Shown here: piece by piece, positions 55,575 to 64,000 of the stretch
How positions within the stretch are numbered: the first letter of the stretch is position 1
How the letters are laid out: every line of letters begins with the position of its first letter
Assembly: GCF_029227915.1 (NCBI RefSeq)
Contig: NC_079879.1
Coordinates: forward strand, 17,298,001-17,362,000
Reading direction: 5' to 3'
Length of the DNA: 64,000 nt
Origin: Hydractinia symbiolongicarpus
Taxonomy: Eukaryota; Cnidaria; Hydrozoa; Anthoathecata; Hydractiniidae
Notes under the pieces: generated by a model
Told to the model about the DNA's origin: nothing
The model's database searches: none
What the model saw: the letters and a program-made list of their open reading frames with translations, nothing else
Made by a program: the position numbers and the translations under genes

Positions 55575-56242
55575 TTAAAGCCTATATTCAGGTGGAGACT
55601 CTACATAGTGCTTGCATATTGTACAGATTGTAGTTTTTAGTTCGTCCTTCCCTTCCTCTCTACCCTTGGCAACTAGCTGTGCTCTCTGCTGTTAATTGAT
55701 GGCATTTACGATCCTGTTAAAGCGCTTCCGCATTTTCTCCTTCAACAGCATATACCTTTCTTTTTCACAGCTAATTAGGCTATACTCATGGTCACTGATA
55801 ACGCCGTTTTCCATTCCCTTGCTTATTAGGTCCACAATACTATTTAATTTGGCTTCCGCAAGCAGCCTTATCCCCCATGTTTTTTGGCTTTAACACGTAG
55901 ACGTTTTGAACCGTTCCGAAGACCGGCTTGCCCTATGCCAGCGGCAATCGCGAGTCCCCCCATGACACAAGCCAAGGGTACCCCCAAGCCTGAGGCCATA
56001 GCTCCTATCCCAAGCCCCGACGTGATAACGCTCACGCCAAGCAATCCATGGTCGCACATCCTGACCCACGTGTTGTGCATCTTGAATTTTTTCGCCAATC
56101 TATTCCGCTCCTTTATTTCATCCCGGAGATATTGTTCTATTTCCTCTATCTTTTTAAGCCTAAAAACTTGCCCCTCATCCTGATCAGAGCCTTGCGCGGG
56201 TGCACTCGGCAAACTCGGATTTATTTTGCTGATATCGCTTAT
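55575..56242 (-). pseudogene. Two-helix membrane protein with C-terminal PPxY, copy 3
   Basis: The frame begins near 56242 in the context AATAAATA, where an ATG would be expected by comparison with other starts, so the start codon appears lost. It reads S-L-P-S-A-P-A-Q-G-S, then a charged helix (I-E-Q-Y-L-R-D-E-I-K-E-R), C-D-H-G-L-L-G-V-S-V and glycine-rich hydrophobic segments. A frameshift near 55875 leads into N-S-I-V-D and E-K-E-R-Y-M-L-L-K-E. An in-frame TAA lies near 55690. The end C-T-I-C-K-H-Y-V-E-S-P-P-E-Y-R-L keeps the PPxY motif. Confidence 0.65.
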
Positions 56243-56245
56243 TTA

Positions 56246-56400
56246 TTATTCTATGAGAATGCACATGGTTATATTGAAAAACGTCACGTTCTTTTCATGA
56301 TGGTAGACGTCCGTTAACATAAACTCCAGACGATCCGTGCAACCCTTCAGGGGGAGGTAAACAGGGGTATCAAAAGTCAGGGTCAGCATGTCCCCCCAGC
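56246..56400 (-). pseudogene. Penton-like protein, C-terminal remnant, copy 3
   Basis: About 50 residues (S-W-G-D-M-L, then F-D-T-P-V-Y-L-P-L-K-G) read to TAA at 56246-56248 and match the end of the copy 1 gene. The upstream part is missing. Within a few bases of 56400 the sequence becomes the C-terminal part of the coiled-coil membrane gene. The deletion removed the penton N-terminus and the gene that follows it in copy 1. Confidence 0.65.
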
Positions 56401-56404
56401 TTAG

Positions 56405-57621
56405 CCGCATATCTAACGATAGTTGACGTTACTCTCAGAAGGAGGGAGACAACTGTACCAATAATTCCGGGTAATGCGGCACCTACCTTGCCTGCCAGGT
56501 ATTTCAAAAAATTACCAAGCCTTTTGAGTTGCTTTTGTACAAACCCTTTTTACCTCCTGCTGCATTTCCTCCCGCAGCACCTGCCGCCGCACATCCGCCG
56601 GTAACGGAGAGTGCAATAGTGGAAACCAGTAGACCAATAGCGGAGACGATACTGGCCAAGGTAAGACCTTGCTCCCGAAAAAGTGTCCTAAGCTTCTCTA
56701 GCAAAGGCTTGTCATCCCCGGCGATTTTCATAAATTCAGACTTAATATTTCTCAGATGGTTAAAGGCCTCGGCGGAAAGTATACCATGCCTACCCAGTGC
56801 ATTCTTCCTATCCTCCTTCAATTTTGCGATCTCCTTCTCAAGCCCATCAATACTTCGAACCCCAGCCTTCTGCTTCTTAAGTTCTTTCAGTCTGCCCTCC
56901 GCCGTACGTATTTTACTATTATACTTGTTTATTTTTTCTTTCACCTTCTTGATATTCTTCTGTAGAGTCTCAATTTCTAATTTAATGGCTCCTATCTCCT
57001 CCTCCTTCTCGTCAATGCCTGCAAATAAGGTATCTATATAGCCTTCGACGTCTTGAGCAAAATTTTGAATAATATCCATTGTTTCCATCTCTATCACATC
57101 AGACCTTATCAAAGGAGTCCTTTCATCATCTCTATTCATAAGGACATTAACATCATGGATAAGATTCTGGGCCTCTGTATTACTACCTTTGTTGGGCGAG
57201 GTGACGAACCCTTGAAAACCAAGGTCTCGTATAAAATCCGCCCCCCAATTTACTTATAATGGCCCCGGGGCTTCGTAAACCACCCCTCTCTTTATATACT
57301 TCATCGGTAATATTCACACCTCTATAAAAAAGACGTTTTTCCTCCACATGAAAAGCTTCATAGGGGATAACATGAACTTCCAAATCCCTCACCTCGGATC
57401 CTTTCTAATTTGATTGTATATATCGTCGACCCTTATTTCTACCAGCTTCTTTCCGGTATCAATACCCGTAGCCGTGGTACCTGCATGTTGTTGCTGTCCC
57501 GATGGAAGTTGCTGTGTTCCGGGAAGTTGCGTTGATTTTTGGGTATCCTCCTTATCGCCTTTATCATCATGCTTACCAATGTCCTTCTCGTCGTAAAATC
57601 ATATCCTGGATTATCGGCCAT
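56405..57621 (-). pseudogene. Coiled-coil, glycine-rich membrane protein, copy 3
   Basis: ATG at 57621 opens M-A-D-N-P-G-Y-D-F, like the start of the copy 1 gene. Frameshifts separate a middle segment (H-V-I-P-Y-E-A-F-H-V-E-E-K) from a 190-residue frame (57139 to 56504). That frame has a clear coiled coil (I-E-T-L-Q-K-N-I-K-K-V-K-E-K-I, then K-E-L-K-K-Q-K) and then hydrophobic glycine/alanine-rich segments (L-T-L-A-S-I-V-S-A-I-G-L-L). The last part (Y-L-A-G-K-V-G-A-A-L-P-G) is in another frame and is cut by the 56400 deletion. Gene order relative to the capsid-like gene matches copy 1 (divergent neighbours). Confidence 0.6.
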
Positions 57622-57659
57622 CTTTATTTACAACATTTTTCCTATATATAATAGAAACC

Positions 57660-58745
57660 ATGAATACATTCGGAACAGTCCTGGACCCCGATGCGGAGAC
57701 TAAGCAGCTATTAGGCATGAAAGGTAGGAGACAGAGGGTTTAGATCTCGCATACCCCGTCGAATATCAACCAGAACGAGGATCTGTACGTCGACATTCGA
57801 AATATGCCTCAGAATGATGTTATCTTTCCGGGTAGTCTTAAACTCCTATTTGATCTAGCTCTTACGGGAACTAATACAACACGTACCATTGTTAGTAACA
57901 TAGGAAAAAGTCTGGTGAAAGGCCTGCGTATTACTTTGAATGGTAAAGAGGTGCAGAACATTAGCGACTGCAACATTTTAGCCGTCTATCGGATCTATGG
58001 CTACCAAAATTTGATAGGGACAATAACCTTATCCTACAAGGTATTAATCCAAACGATGGGACCATTAGGGCCTTACAGGTAAGTGCTAGCGGCCATGTGG
58101 GGACTCATGAAGAAAAGGCAATTGTGGCAGCATATGGAAACACCTATTGCGTGCCGCTTTGGAAAATGTTTGAACTGACGAGGGATCTACCATTCTACCC
58201 AGCGGGACTCTATAACCGATTACAATTCATCGTATATTTCGCACCTTACGCCGCGTTATCAAGGATGGTGGGACAGCGCCCTCAGGATCTACAGCAGCCA
58301 AGCCAGCTGATGCTTCGCACAAGATCACCCATATTAGGTTAGAATTCGACAAAGTGGGCCATGAAGGCTTGGCAAGCGCAATGATGTCCCGATATTCAAG
58401 ACTAGCCCTACCCTATGAAAGGGTACTCAGGATGAAGGTGGTCACCATGAAGAAATCAGATACTAGCCACAACCTGCAGATTGATGCTCCCGCCAAGTCC
58501 TTCAAAGGTATCCTGTTATTATTCATAGACCCTGAAAAAGTTAAGGCTTATGCCGGTGTCAATGAAACATATTACAACCCCAAGATCAAGAAGATTAGCG
58601 TCAATGTCGAGGAAGAACCTAATGAGTTGTACTCTCACGCAATGGTCCCGAAAGATCATATAGAACAAATGAAAGGTATGCCCTATTTGTAGAATTCAGG
58701 AGCACCCCTGATGATATGCTACATGGTAGCGGGAGACCCCTTCAA
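57660..58745 (+). pseudogene. Major capsid-like protein, copy 3 (truncated)
   Basis: ATG at 57660 starts a short basic N-terminus, interrupted by an in-frame TAG near 57740. Then follow N-Q-N-E-D-L-Y-V-D-I, D-V-I-F-P-G-S-L-K and T-I-V-S-N-I-G-K, the same landmarks as copy 1. Frameshifts lie near 57990-58000, 58250-58340 and 58675. The final recognisable residues (H-G-S-G-R-P-L-Q) end at 58745, where the C-terminal quarter is lost and the sequence passes directly into a minus-strand gene. Together with copy 1 this defines the family, but neither copy is intact. Confidence 0.62.
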
Positions 58746-59072
58746 GCGACGGGCTTGGCCCTGTTTTCCCTGCTGTGGCTCTGGTTTGGTGTTTTGGGGT
58801 TTGTTTTTACCCTTGTCAAACATATATCGGACCCCGAAGCCTATCGCAAGCACGACTATCGCTCCAACTCCATAGATGTGGACACTGCCCATTGACTGTA
58901 TAGAACCGGCCTCAGAAGAGGCTTTGACTGCAGGCTCCACAATACCCTCTTGTTGTATCATTTCTTCCTTCCTCTTCTTCATGAGTGCCGCCAACTTGTG
59001 TCCCTGTGCAACTCTTCCCGAATGCTTTGGGGGCTTTGTAATCACTCTCTCCTCTTTCTCTTCTTCACTCAT
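58719..59072 (-). CDS. Basic single-pass membrane protein with a 'SGRVAQG' motif
   Basis: Open frame of 117 residues from ATG 59072. It has a charged N-terminus (M-S-E-E-E-K-E-E-R), the motif H-S-G-R-V-A-Q-G-H-K-L-A, a membrane helix (Y-G-V-G-A-I-V-V-L-A-I-G-F-G-V) and a basic, Gln-rich end. The last 9 or so codons lie in DNA that belongs, on the other strand, to the truncated capsid gene, so the true C-terminus was lost at the deletion and replaced by junction sequence. A related motif (H-P-G-R-V-A-A-G-K-R-L) is in the neighbour at 59102. Function unknown. Confidence 0.55.
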   Translation of the reverse strand: MSEEEKEERVITKPPKHSGRVAQGHKLAALMKKRKEEMIQQEGIVEPAVKASSEAGSIQSMGSVHIYGVGAIVVLAIGFGVRYMFDKGKNKPQNTKPEPQQGKQGQARRLKGSPATM

Positions 59073-59101
59073 TTGTTATAAGTCCTAAAACCTTTAACAA
59101 A

Positions 59102-59371
59102 TTACTTCTTCTTTACTACAAGAGAGATAGTGGGGCCCCGATCCTCAAGGATCTCCATGGCCTCTTTTATCCCCTTGAGTATGTCCTCGGGGGTGTTTAA
59201 ATCCCCCTCGAAGTATCTCAAGAACTCCCTAAACGTCATGGGTTCTTTCCTTTGAGATTTTCGAGTCTCTTGCCTGCAGCAACCCTTCCCGGGTGCTTTT
59301 TGTGTACCTCAACAATTTTTTTCCACGGCCTCGGGTTGTTGATTGATGATAATACTTCACGCATTGCTCAT
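59102..59371 (-). pseudogene. Second 'PGRVAAG' motif protein
   Basis: ATG at 59371 begins M-S-N-A and meets a TGA at once. A shifted frame then gives V-H-K-K-H-P-G-R-V-A-A-G-K-R-L-E-N-L, and after another shift R-E-F-L-R-Y-F-E-G-D-L and an Ile/Val-rich end with TAA at 59102-59104. It shares the G-R-V-A-x-G-x-x-L motif with the gene at 58719 but has no membrane helix. Probably a small helical accessory protein; broken in at least three places. Confidence 0.45.
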
Positions 59372-59376
59372 CTTCG

Positions 59377-59842
59377 TTATCTTTGACCCCCTCCACGTTC
59401 CCTTTCTTTTTGCTCATAAGCCGTATGGCCCACAACAAGTAGTGGTGCCAAACATCTTCCAAGGGTGCAGTATACCAGGATCCCAAGGTCTGTCATGGAG
59501 TCTTTAATAATTGGGTCCTCCTCGATATCCCTGCGTAACTCCTCAACGCTGTCGATATCCACAGAGTTCCCAATCGTGCTAGCATACATGCTTATAATAT
59601 GCGTGGACAGCGCCCTTGATGTCTTCTCTCCTTTCTCTTGAAGCTCATGTTATACATACTCAGTATGTATCTTTTCTACAACCTCATCAGGGGCCTTCTC
59701 AATGAAGGCTTCTGTACATTTCTTTAGTAGGAGGTGTCCTTTGCCTTTACTCAGGACGCCGTTTAAAATTTGACGCCTATCGATAGGTTTCCCGCTATTT
59801 TCATATTCTGCAGAGGCCGTGTCGAATATTTCTGTAAGACAT
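59377..59842 (-). pseudogene. Helical accessory protein, unrecognised
   Basis: ATG at 59842 follows CGTATAATAAAC, the clearest example of the element leader. After a frameshift within about 15 codons it reads F-D-T-A-S-A-E-Y-E-N-S-G, then K-G-K-G-H-L-L-L-K-K-C. An in-frame stop near 59650 and another shift precede V-E-E-L-R-R-D-I-E-E-D-P. The sequence is mostly helical and charged, with no catalytic motif. It lies between the polymerase gene and the PGRVAAG genes on the same strand. Known only as a conserved-looking element gene. Confidence 0.45.
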
Positions 59843-59934
59843 GTTTATTATACGTCTATATCGAAAAAATATGTAGGCAATCAGGGCATACGGTTGTAGT
59901 ATAACAATATAAAAACACACCTCCATTTTATTCC

Positions 59935-62900
59935 CCCGTGGACGCCAGGCGGTAATGGCCCCTAGCAAGTGTTGATATTTGATCGGGTTGTACGATACGT
60001 TTGTCATCTACCCTGTTGAGTGCCAGCTTGTTCACCTCCTGGGTATAGACTTTATGGTTCCTATTTTGAATTAAGATCTAAATTTTGTATATATCAACGA
60101 CCTCCTCGAGACATCGTTGATAGTCGTCGAAGGGGATAGATTTTATAGTGACACACCTCTTGACGCCTTTCGCTTTGCGATTACCACCCTCTTTTGTGCG
60201 GCTCTTGTACGCATATAGTTTTGCTCTCAATGTAATGAACTCAGTCATAATTTTACCAGCCAGCTCACTCTTTATCAGGCCCACCACCTTCTTGTTTTTT
60301 CCTATAGGGAGCGGTCTTCCATCATCGGTATTATACGCACTTGTATCAAATCTTTTTTCGACGTCCTGCGCAATATCCTTGTAAAAATCATGTGTCTTGA
60401 TATCGTATACGAAGCTGTCCGTGTCCATGTAACAGAGCTGTAGCTTGCTACCATATAGGGGCTGCATGTAGTCGTAATGAAATTCATACATGACTATTTT
60501 TGACATATCAAAGATGGCATGCCCTATATACACAGGCTTGTTCATTTTGACCTCTGTTTTACCAATCTCTACACCCAGTAGGTGATTGCTAAACCGATTA
60601 ACCCCCTTGAAATTCGGTCTCATTACAAGCTTTGTGTACTTCTCCTCATTAGTGACCAGTTGGATGTTGCGGTAGTTCCGGATGTTTTCCATGGTCTTGC
60701 CAAACACGCTCAAATTCATCAACTTGTAGAAGTCCTTCTCGAACTCGCTCCTGGCAGCCGTTCTCAACCTTGTGTTGTGATCAATGTACCCCCTCAACCA
60801 TGCCTTCTGGTTGAACCTGATCACCCTATGCACCTTCTTGAGCTCAAACCCATGTTTTATAGCCTCGTAAAGGGCTCTGATGTGTACAACATATTTACGC
60901 TTGTGCTCTAGATTCGGTATCAATTTCTCAACCTTGTGGACCTACCTTCGTTCGGGCAGAAACGGCAGCGCGTTATGCTTCTCATGTAATTCCTCGGGGA
61001 AATCAATATCTACCTCTAAAATATGGCCATGCTTGTTGTCCTCAACAAGTTTTCTGATCCGCCTTTCGGTGAATGCCTCGACATTCCGCACCCATTTGAA
61101 GCCATCTGTGGGCAGATCCTGCTTCATGGCCCAGCCGTATAGGTTGTTGGCATCGAGGTATTGCAAGTATGAGGATTCAAACTCCGGATCATACTGCTCT
61201 CTCATGTACTTATTATTAGCCTTTGCATATCGGTGTACGGCTTGTGTTATACCTCCTCTTATACCCTTCTCGAACATGAGGAGCATGTCGGGGTCCATAA
61301 GGAGTTCTAGCCTTTGCCCGTGAATTTTAGGGCTGCTTTTCAGGCCAAGCCGGGTGCGCTGTAAAAATGGGCGGGATCAAGGCTGTAGCTGCTCAGGCAT
61401 ACACCTCGAAATGTCTCGAAGACGTCGGCCAACAGCAGGACGTCTGTGGTCAGGTAGAGGTTGTGATAGTCTCTTATGGTAACGTTATCACCCTCTGTGG
61501 TAATGATATTCCATACTTCTTTGGCATAGGTATAGTCCCTGTAGCTAATCCCCTTCATATTTAGTTTGCTGTAGAATGCACCCTTTGGAGGTAGTTCCAG
61601 CTCCTCGAATCGCTGCCATCCATCCATGTATTCATAGGGATACACGCCGTTTCTCAGCATCAGCCTGAAGGTATCTTCTTTGTCCATAAATTTGGCCATG
61701 GACGGTACATTCGTCTTCACCTGATCCCGGTTAAGTTTCTTGGTGGTACTTGAGTCGCAATTTTTACAGTAGAATTTTGCTATGTATTCAGCGTCTATTC
61801 TCTGGAATTCAAAACAGTTAGTATCCGCACACTTTTATTTATTTATTTATTATTTCTTTAAAGTCGATATACAATATACAATGAAACATGCTAGATACAT
61901 TAAAAAAAGAAGTTTAAATTTGTTAGCCTTGGGCTAATTAAAATCGACTGTCCTAAAATAAAGTTTCAAAAAAATAAGAGATTTATATTATAATAATAAG
62001 AAGCTAATTTGTATATCCCACGTTACAAATATATGTGGCACAGAGACGACAACTGCACTGAATAAACAGAATGGTGTTTAGCCCGTGATGGAATAAGGAC
62101 AGCGAAGGGGCATTTCCGACAGAGTTTGGAAGCTTCTCCCATAATTTAGACGCAATATAAGAGACGCTTAATAGGCCATGCTTTGTGGTGCGAATTCAGC
62201 ACCTTTCAAAAGCACACCCCAACAGTTGAAAAAGCACTTTCTAAACATAACTTTATCTCCTCAAATTGTTTTCCATATGTATAAAGTGTATTGTCATCTG
62301 CGTAATTACAAATTTTAACATCAGCTCTATCATTTAAAACAAACATTAAATCATTTATATAAATATTGAGTAAAAGTGGACCCAGAATCGAACACCACTA
62401 ATAATCTCTTTCCACAAGCTGAAATAGCCATCAATTCACACAATCAAATGCTTTACTCAAATCCATCAAACATGCTGGCTGCTAATACCCTTACGAAAAC
62501 CTGGCAAAAGAGGTGATAATTTACTATCAATAAATTCATAAATCTGATCAAACAAAATACGTTCAAAAATTTTTGACGCACTGCTCAGTTTACTAACAGG
62601 ACGATAATTCAATTTTGATGAACGATCTTCGTTTTTAAATAGTGGACAAATGTCAGCCAATTTCATTGCTCCAGAGAAAACTTCGTCGACAATAGATTTC
62701 TCAAACAGCTTGTTGAGATGTTCTCAGTACACATCGACGTAATGTTTGAGGAAACACGGTGGAATTGCTCCTTTCGGACCGGATTTGTTTTCTTTTAGGT
62801 GACCAATATACTTTTTCATGATGTCAATTTCAATTGATTTGAAGCTCATTTTGTTGGTAGTGGTAACATGTTTCTTTATCCATATTATACTTGGATGCTG

Positions 62901-64000
62901 TTCGTAATTCTTGATGACGTTTTCAATATCGTTTTTAATATCGTTATAGTTTTCGTGCGGAATTCCATGAATATTCAAAGAATTCGTGACATTAATAAAA
63001 TGATCGTTTATTATATTTGCTATATGTTCTTCTTCACGAATTATTTGATCATTTTCAACTATTAATTGGACTGTATCTTTTACACATTTGTTGTAAAATA
63101 TCGGCTTTACAGTTTTCCAGAACTTTTTGTTATCAAAAATGTTGTTCATATTTAGTGATGTGTAATAAATTCTTTTCGCGTCTTTACAAACAGTCACACA
63201 TTTGTTTCTTTGCCTTATAAAGTTTTCCCAGTTTTTAATAGAAGGGTGCTTATTGTAGATATTTTTAAATTCCGATCGATCATTATCTCCTTTGACATTT
63301 CATACCTGCGGCATTTGTGCCAATGAGGTTGCTTGCCAATTTCTCCAACGAGGATGCCATAAATCGACAGGAATCTATGAACCTGATTTCGATTGTCTTG
63401 TACTTCTCGCCATCACCATAACCCATACCTGCAAGGGGTACCTTAATTTTAACGCCGAAGCTTACATATTTCTCCGTGTTCTCGGCGATGCATCTAATGT
63501 CCTGACTATCGTATTTTTCGCCCAGTTCTCGGATAAACAGGTGGGCGTCATAGCCTGATAAGTTGTGGAAAATGACAGGGATATGGGTAGGTATCTTGTA
63601 TTTGAGGTTAAAGCTGTTATGCGCTGTGCCCCTATGTAACCCCGTATAGTGTCTTGGTCTCTCTGGCATCATCCCCCATCGGGATTAGTTGGCTTGCAAA
63701 GTCGGCATAGATGGCAAATGGCACCTTGAATTGTTGCTGGCCATCTCTGTAGTATAGCTATTTTTCGGCCTCCGTTGGCATTGTGATCTTGACTGCAGAG
63801 TGGTCCTTGCAGTAATTATATTTGTTTATCTCCAACTCGATTGTGGGAAAACCCTGTAGACAATTTAGGCAGAAGTGCATTTGATTCCTATTTTTAGATA
63901 TCTCCTTGCCCAGGAGCCTCGATAGACTTTTGACTGCCGTATAGTGATTCTTTTTATCATCCGTGATTAACAATAGGGTCACCACTTTAGTACGCCCTTT
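59935..64000 (-). pseudogene. polB: Protein-primed-type family B DNA polymerase, partial and split
   Basis: Reads leftward from the window edge, so the N-terminus lies outside. Parts in order: a Cys/His segment (F-C-L-N-C-L); exonuclease motif I as Y-A-D-F-A-S; motif II (F-H-N-L-S-G-Y-D-A-H-L); a LINE insertion (61837-63288); F-Y-C-K-N-C; exonuclease motif III (Y-L-T-T-D-V-L-L-L); polymerase motif A (Y-L-D-A-N-N-L-Y-G); motif B (N-L-S-V-F-G-K-T); motif C (Y-M-D-T-D-S). The end (N-K-L-A-L-N-R-V-D-D) lies beyond an in-frame TAG at 60076-60078. Other breaks are near 60930, 61320 and 63760. In motif I the usual acidic pair D-x-E reads D-x-A. Such enzymes replicate Polinton DNA. Confidence 0.88.
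61837..63288 (-). mobile_element. LINE fragment inserted in the polymerase gene
   Basis: On the minus strand the linker before the reverse transcriptase (R-N-K-C-V-T-V-C-K-D-A-K-R, then F-W-K-T-V-K-P) is followed by N-Y-R-P-V-S, L-P-G-F-R-K-G, D-L-S-K-A-F-D-C and, after an internal deletion, N-Y-A-D-D-N-T-L-Y with the catalytic Y-A-D-D. The endonuclease is missing, as expected of a 5'-truncated copy. The 3' end is a TAAATAAATAAA-type tail (plus-strand TTTATTTATTTATT from 61837). Clade not assigned (CR1/L2/Jockey-like style). Confidence 0.8.

Larger units (their letters stand above)
53380..64000. mobile_element. Polinton-like element, copy 3 (runs off the right edge)
   Basis: Same left gene order as copy 1 (KTQEMC, Cys-rich, acidic-tailed, then the convergent membrane protein). 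Two internal deletions follow, near 56400 and 58745. Then come small genes and a family B DNA polymerase on the minus strand that continues beyond the window. Integrase and packaging ATPase are not in view. A LINE fragment sits in the polymerase. Confidence 0.85.

Overview
The window looks like animal nuclear DNA, most likely from a cnidarian. It is AT-rich and repeat-dense, with one large spliced host gene region and several transposon families (Polinton/Maverick, TTF-zinc-finger hAT, a LINE, a tRNA-derived SINE, simple repeats). The phylum is inferred from gene and repeat style; nothing in the sequence proves it.

Layout. 1-832: repeat element with a HIRAN-like remnant. 1190-4312 and 13615-21050: a diverged tandem satellite with a period near 182 bp. 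4313-13614: Polinton copy 1. 21051 to about 24000: a truncated, inverted Polinton copy 2. 24697-28365: a hAT transposon. 30433-34915: spliced host gene A, a proline/lysine-rich protein ending in a coiled coil. 36926-51620: spliced host gene B, a multi-tyrosine adaptor with a C-terminal SH2 domain. 53380 to the right edge: Polinton copy 3, whose DNA polymerase gene runs off the window and is split by a LINE.

The three Polinton copies share one gene order. On one strand lie a protein of 24-residue 'KTQEMC' repeats, a small Cys-rich protein, a protein with an acidic tail and a SAP-like protein. These face a two-helix membrane protein and a penton-like protein. Copy 1 continues with a membrane-anchored protein, a coiled-coil membrane protein, a major-capsid-like protein, a small membrane protein, a retroviral-type integrase and an acidic protein. 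Copy 3 lacks the integrase end but carries several small genes and a family B polymerase. Nearly every long gene is broken by frameshifts or stops, so these are old, inactive copies. Only a few small genes are still open.

The most interesting signals are shared by the copies and lie largely outside the genes. (i) Consensus NF-kappaB-type sites sit 45-190 bp before the first gene in all three copies. (ii) An AATAAAC-ATG-like leader precedes many start codons. (iii) Palindromes or hairpins fill the short gaps between convergent genes, and a 26-bp perfect palindrome spans two divergent start codons. (iv) A PPxY motif is kept at the very C-terminus of the two-helix membrane protein in all three copies. 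Together these suggest a virus-like element with its own transcription signals, possible host immune-factor-driven early expression and possible ESCRT-type egress. In the host genes, the SH2 domain of gene B carries lysine in place of the phosphotyrosine-binding arginine.
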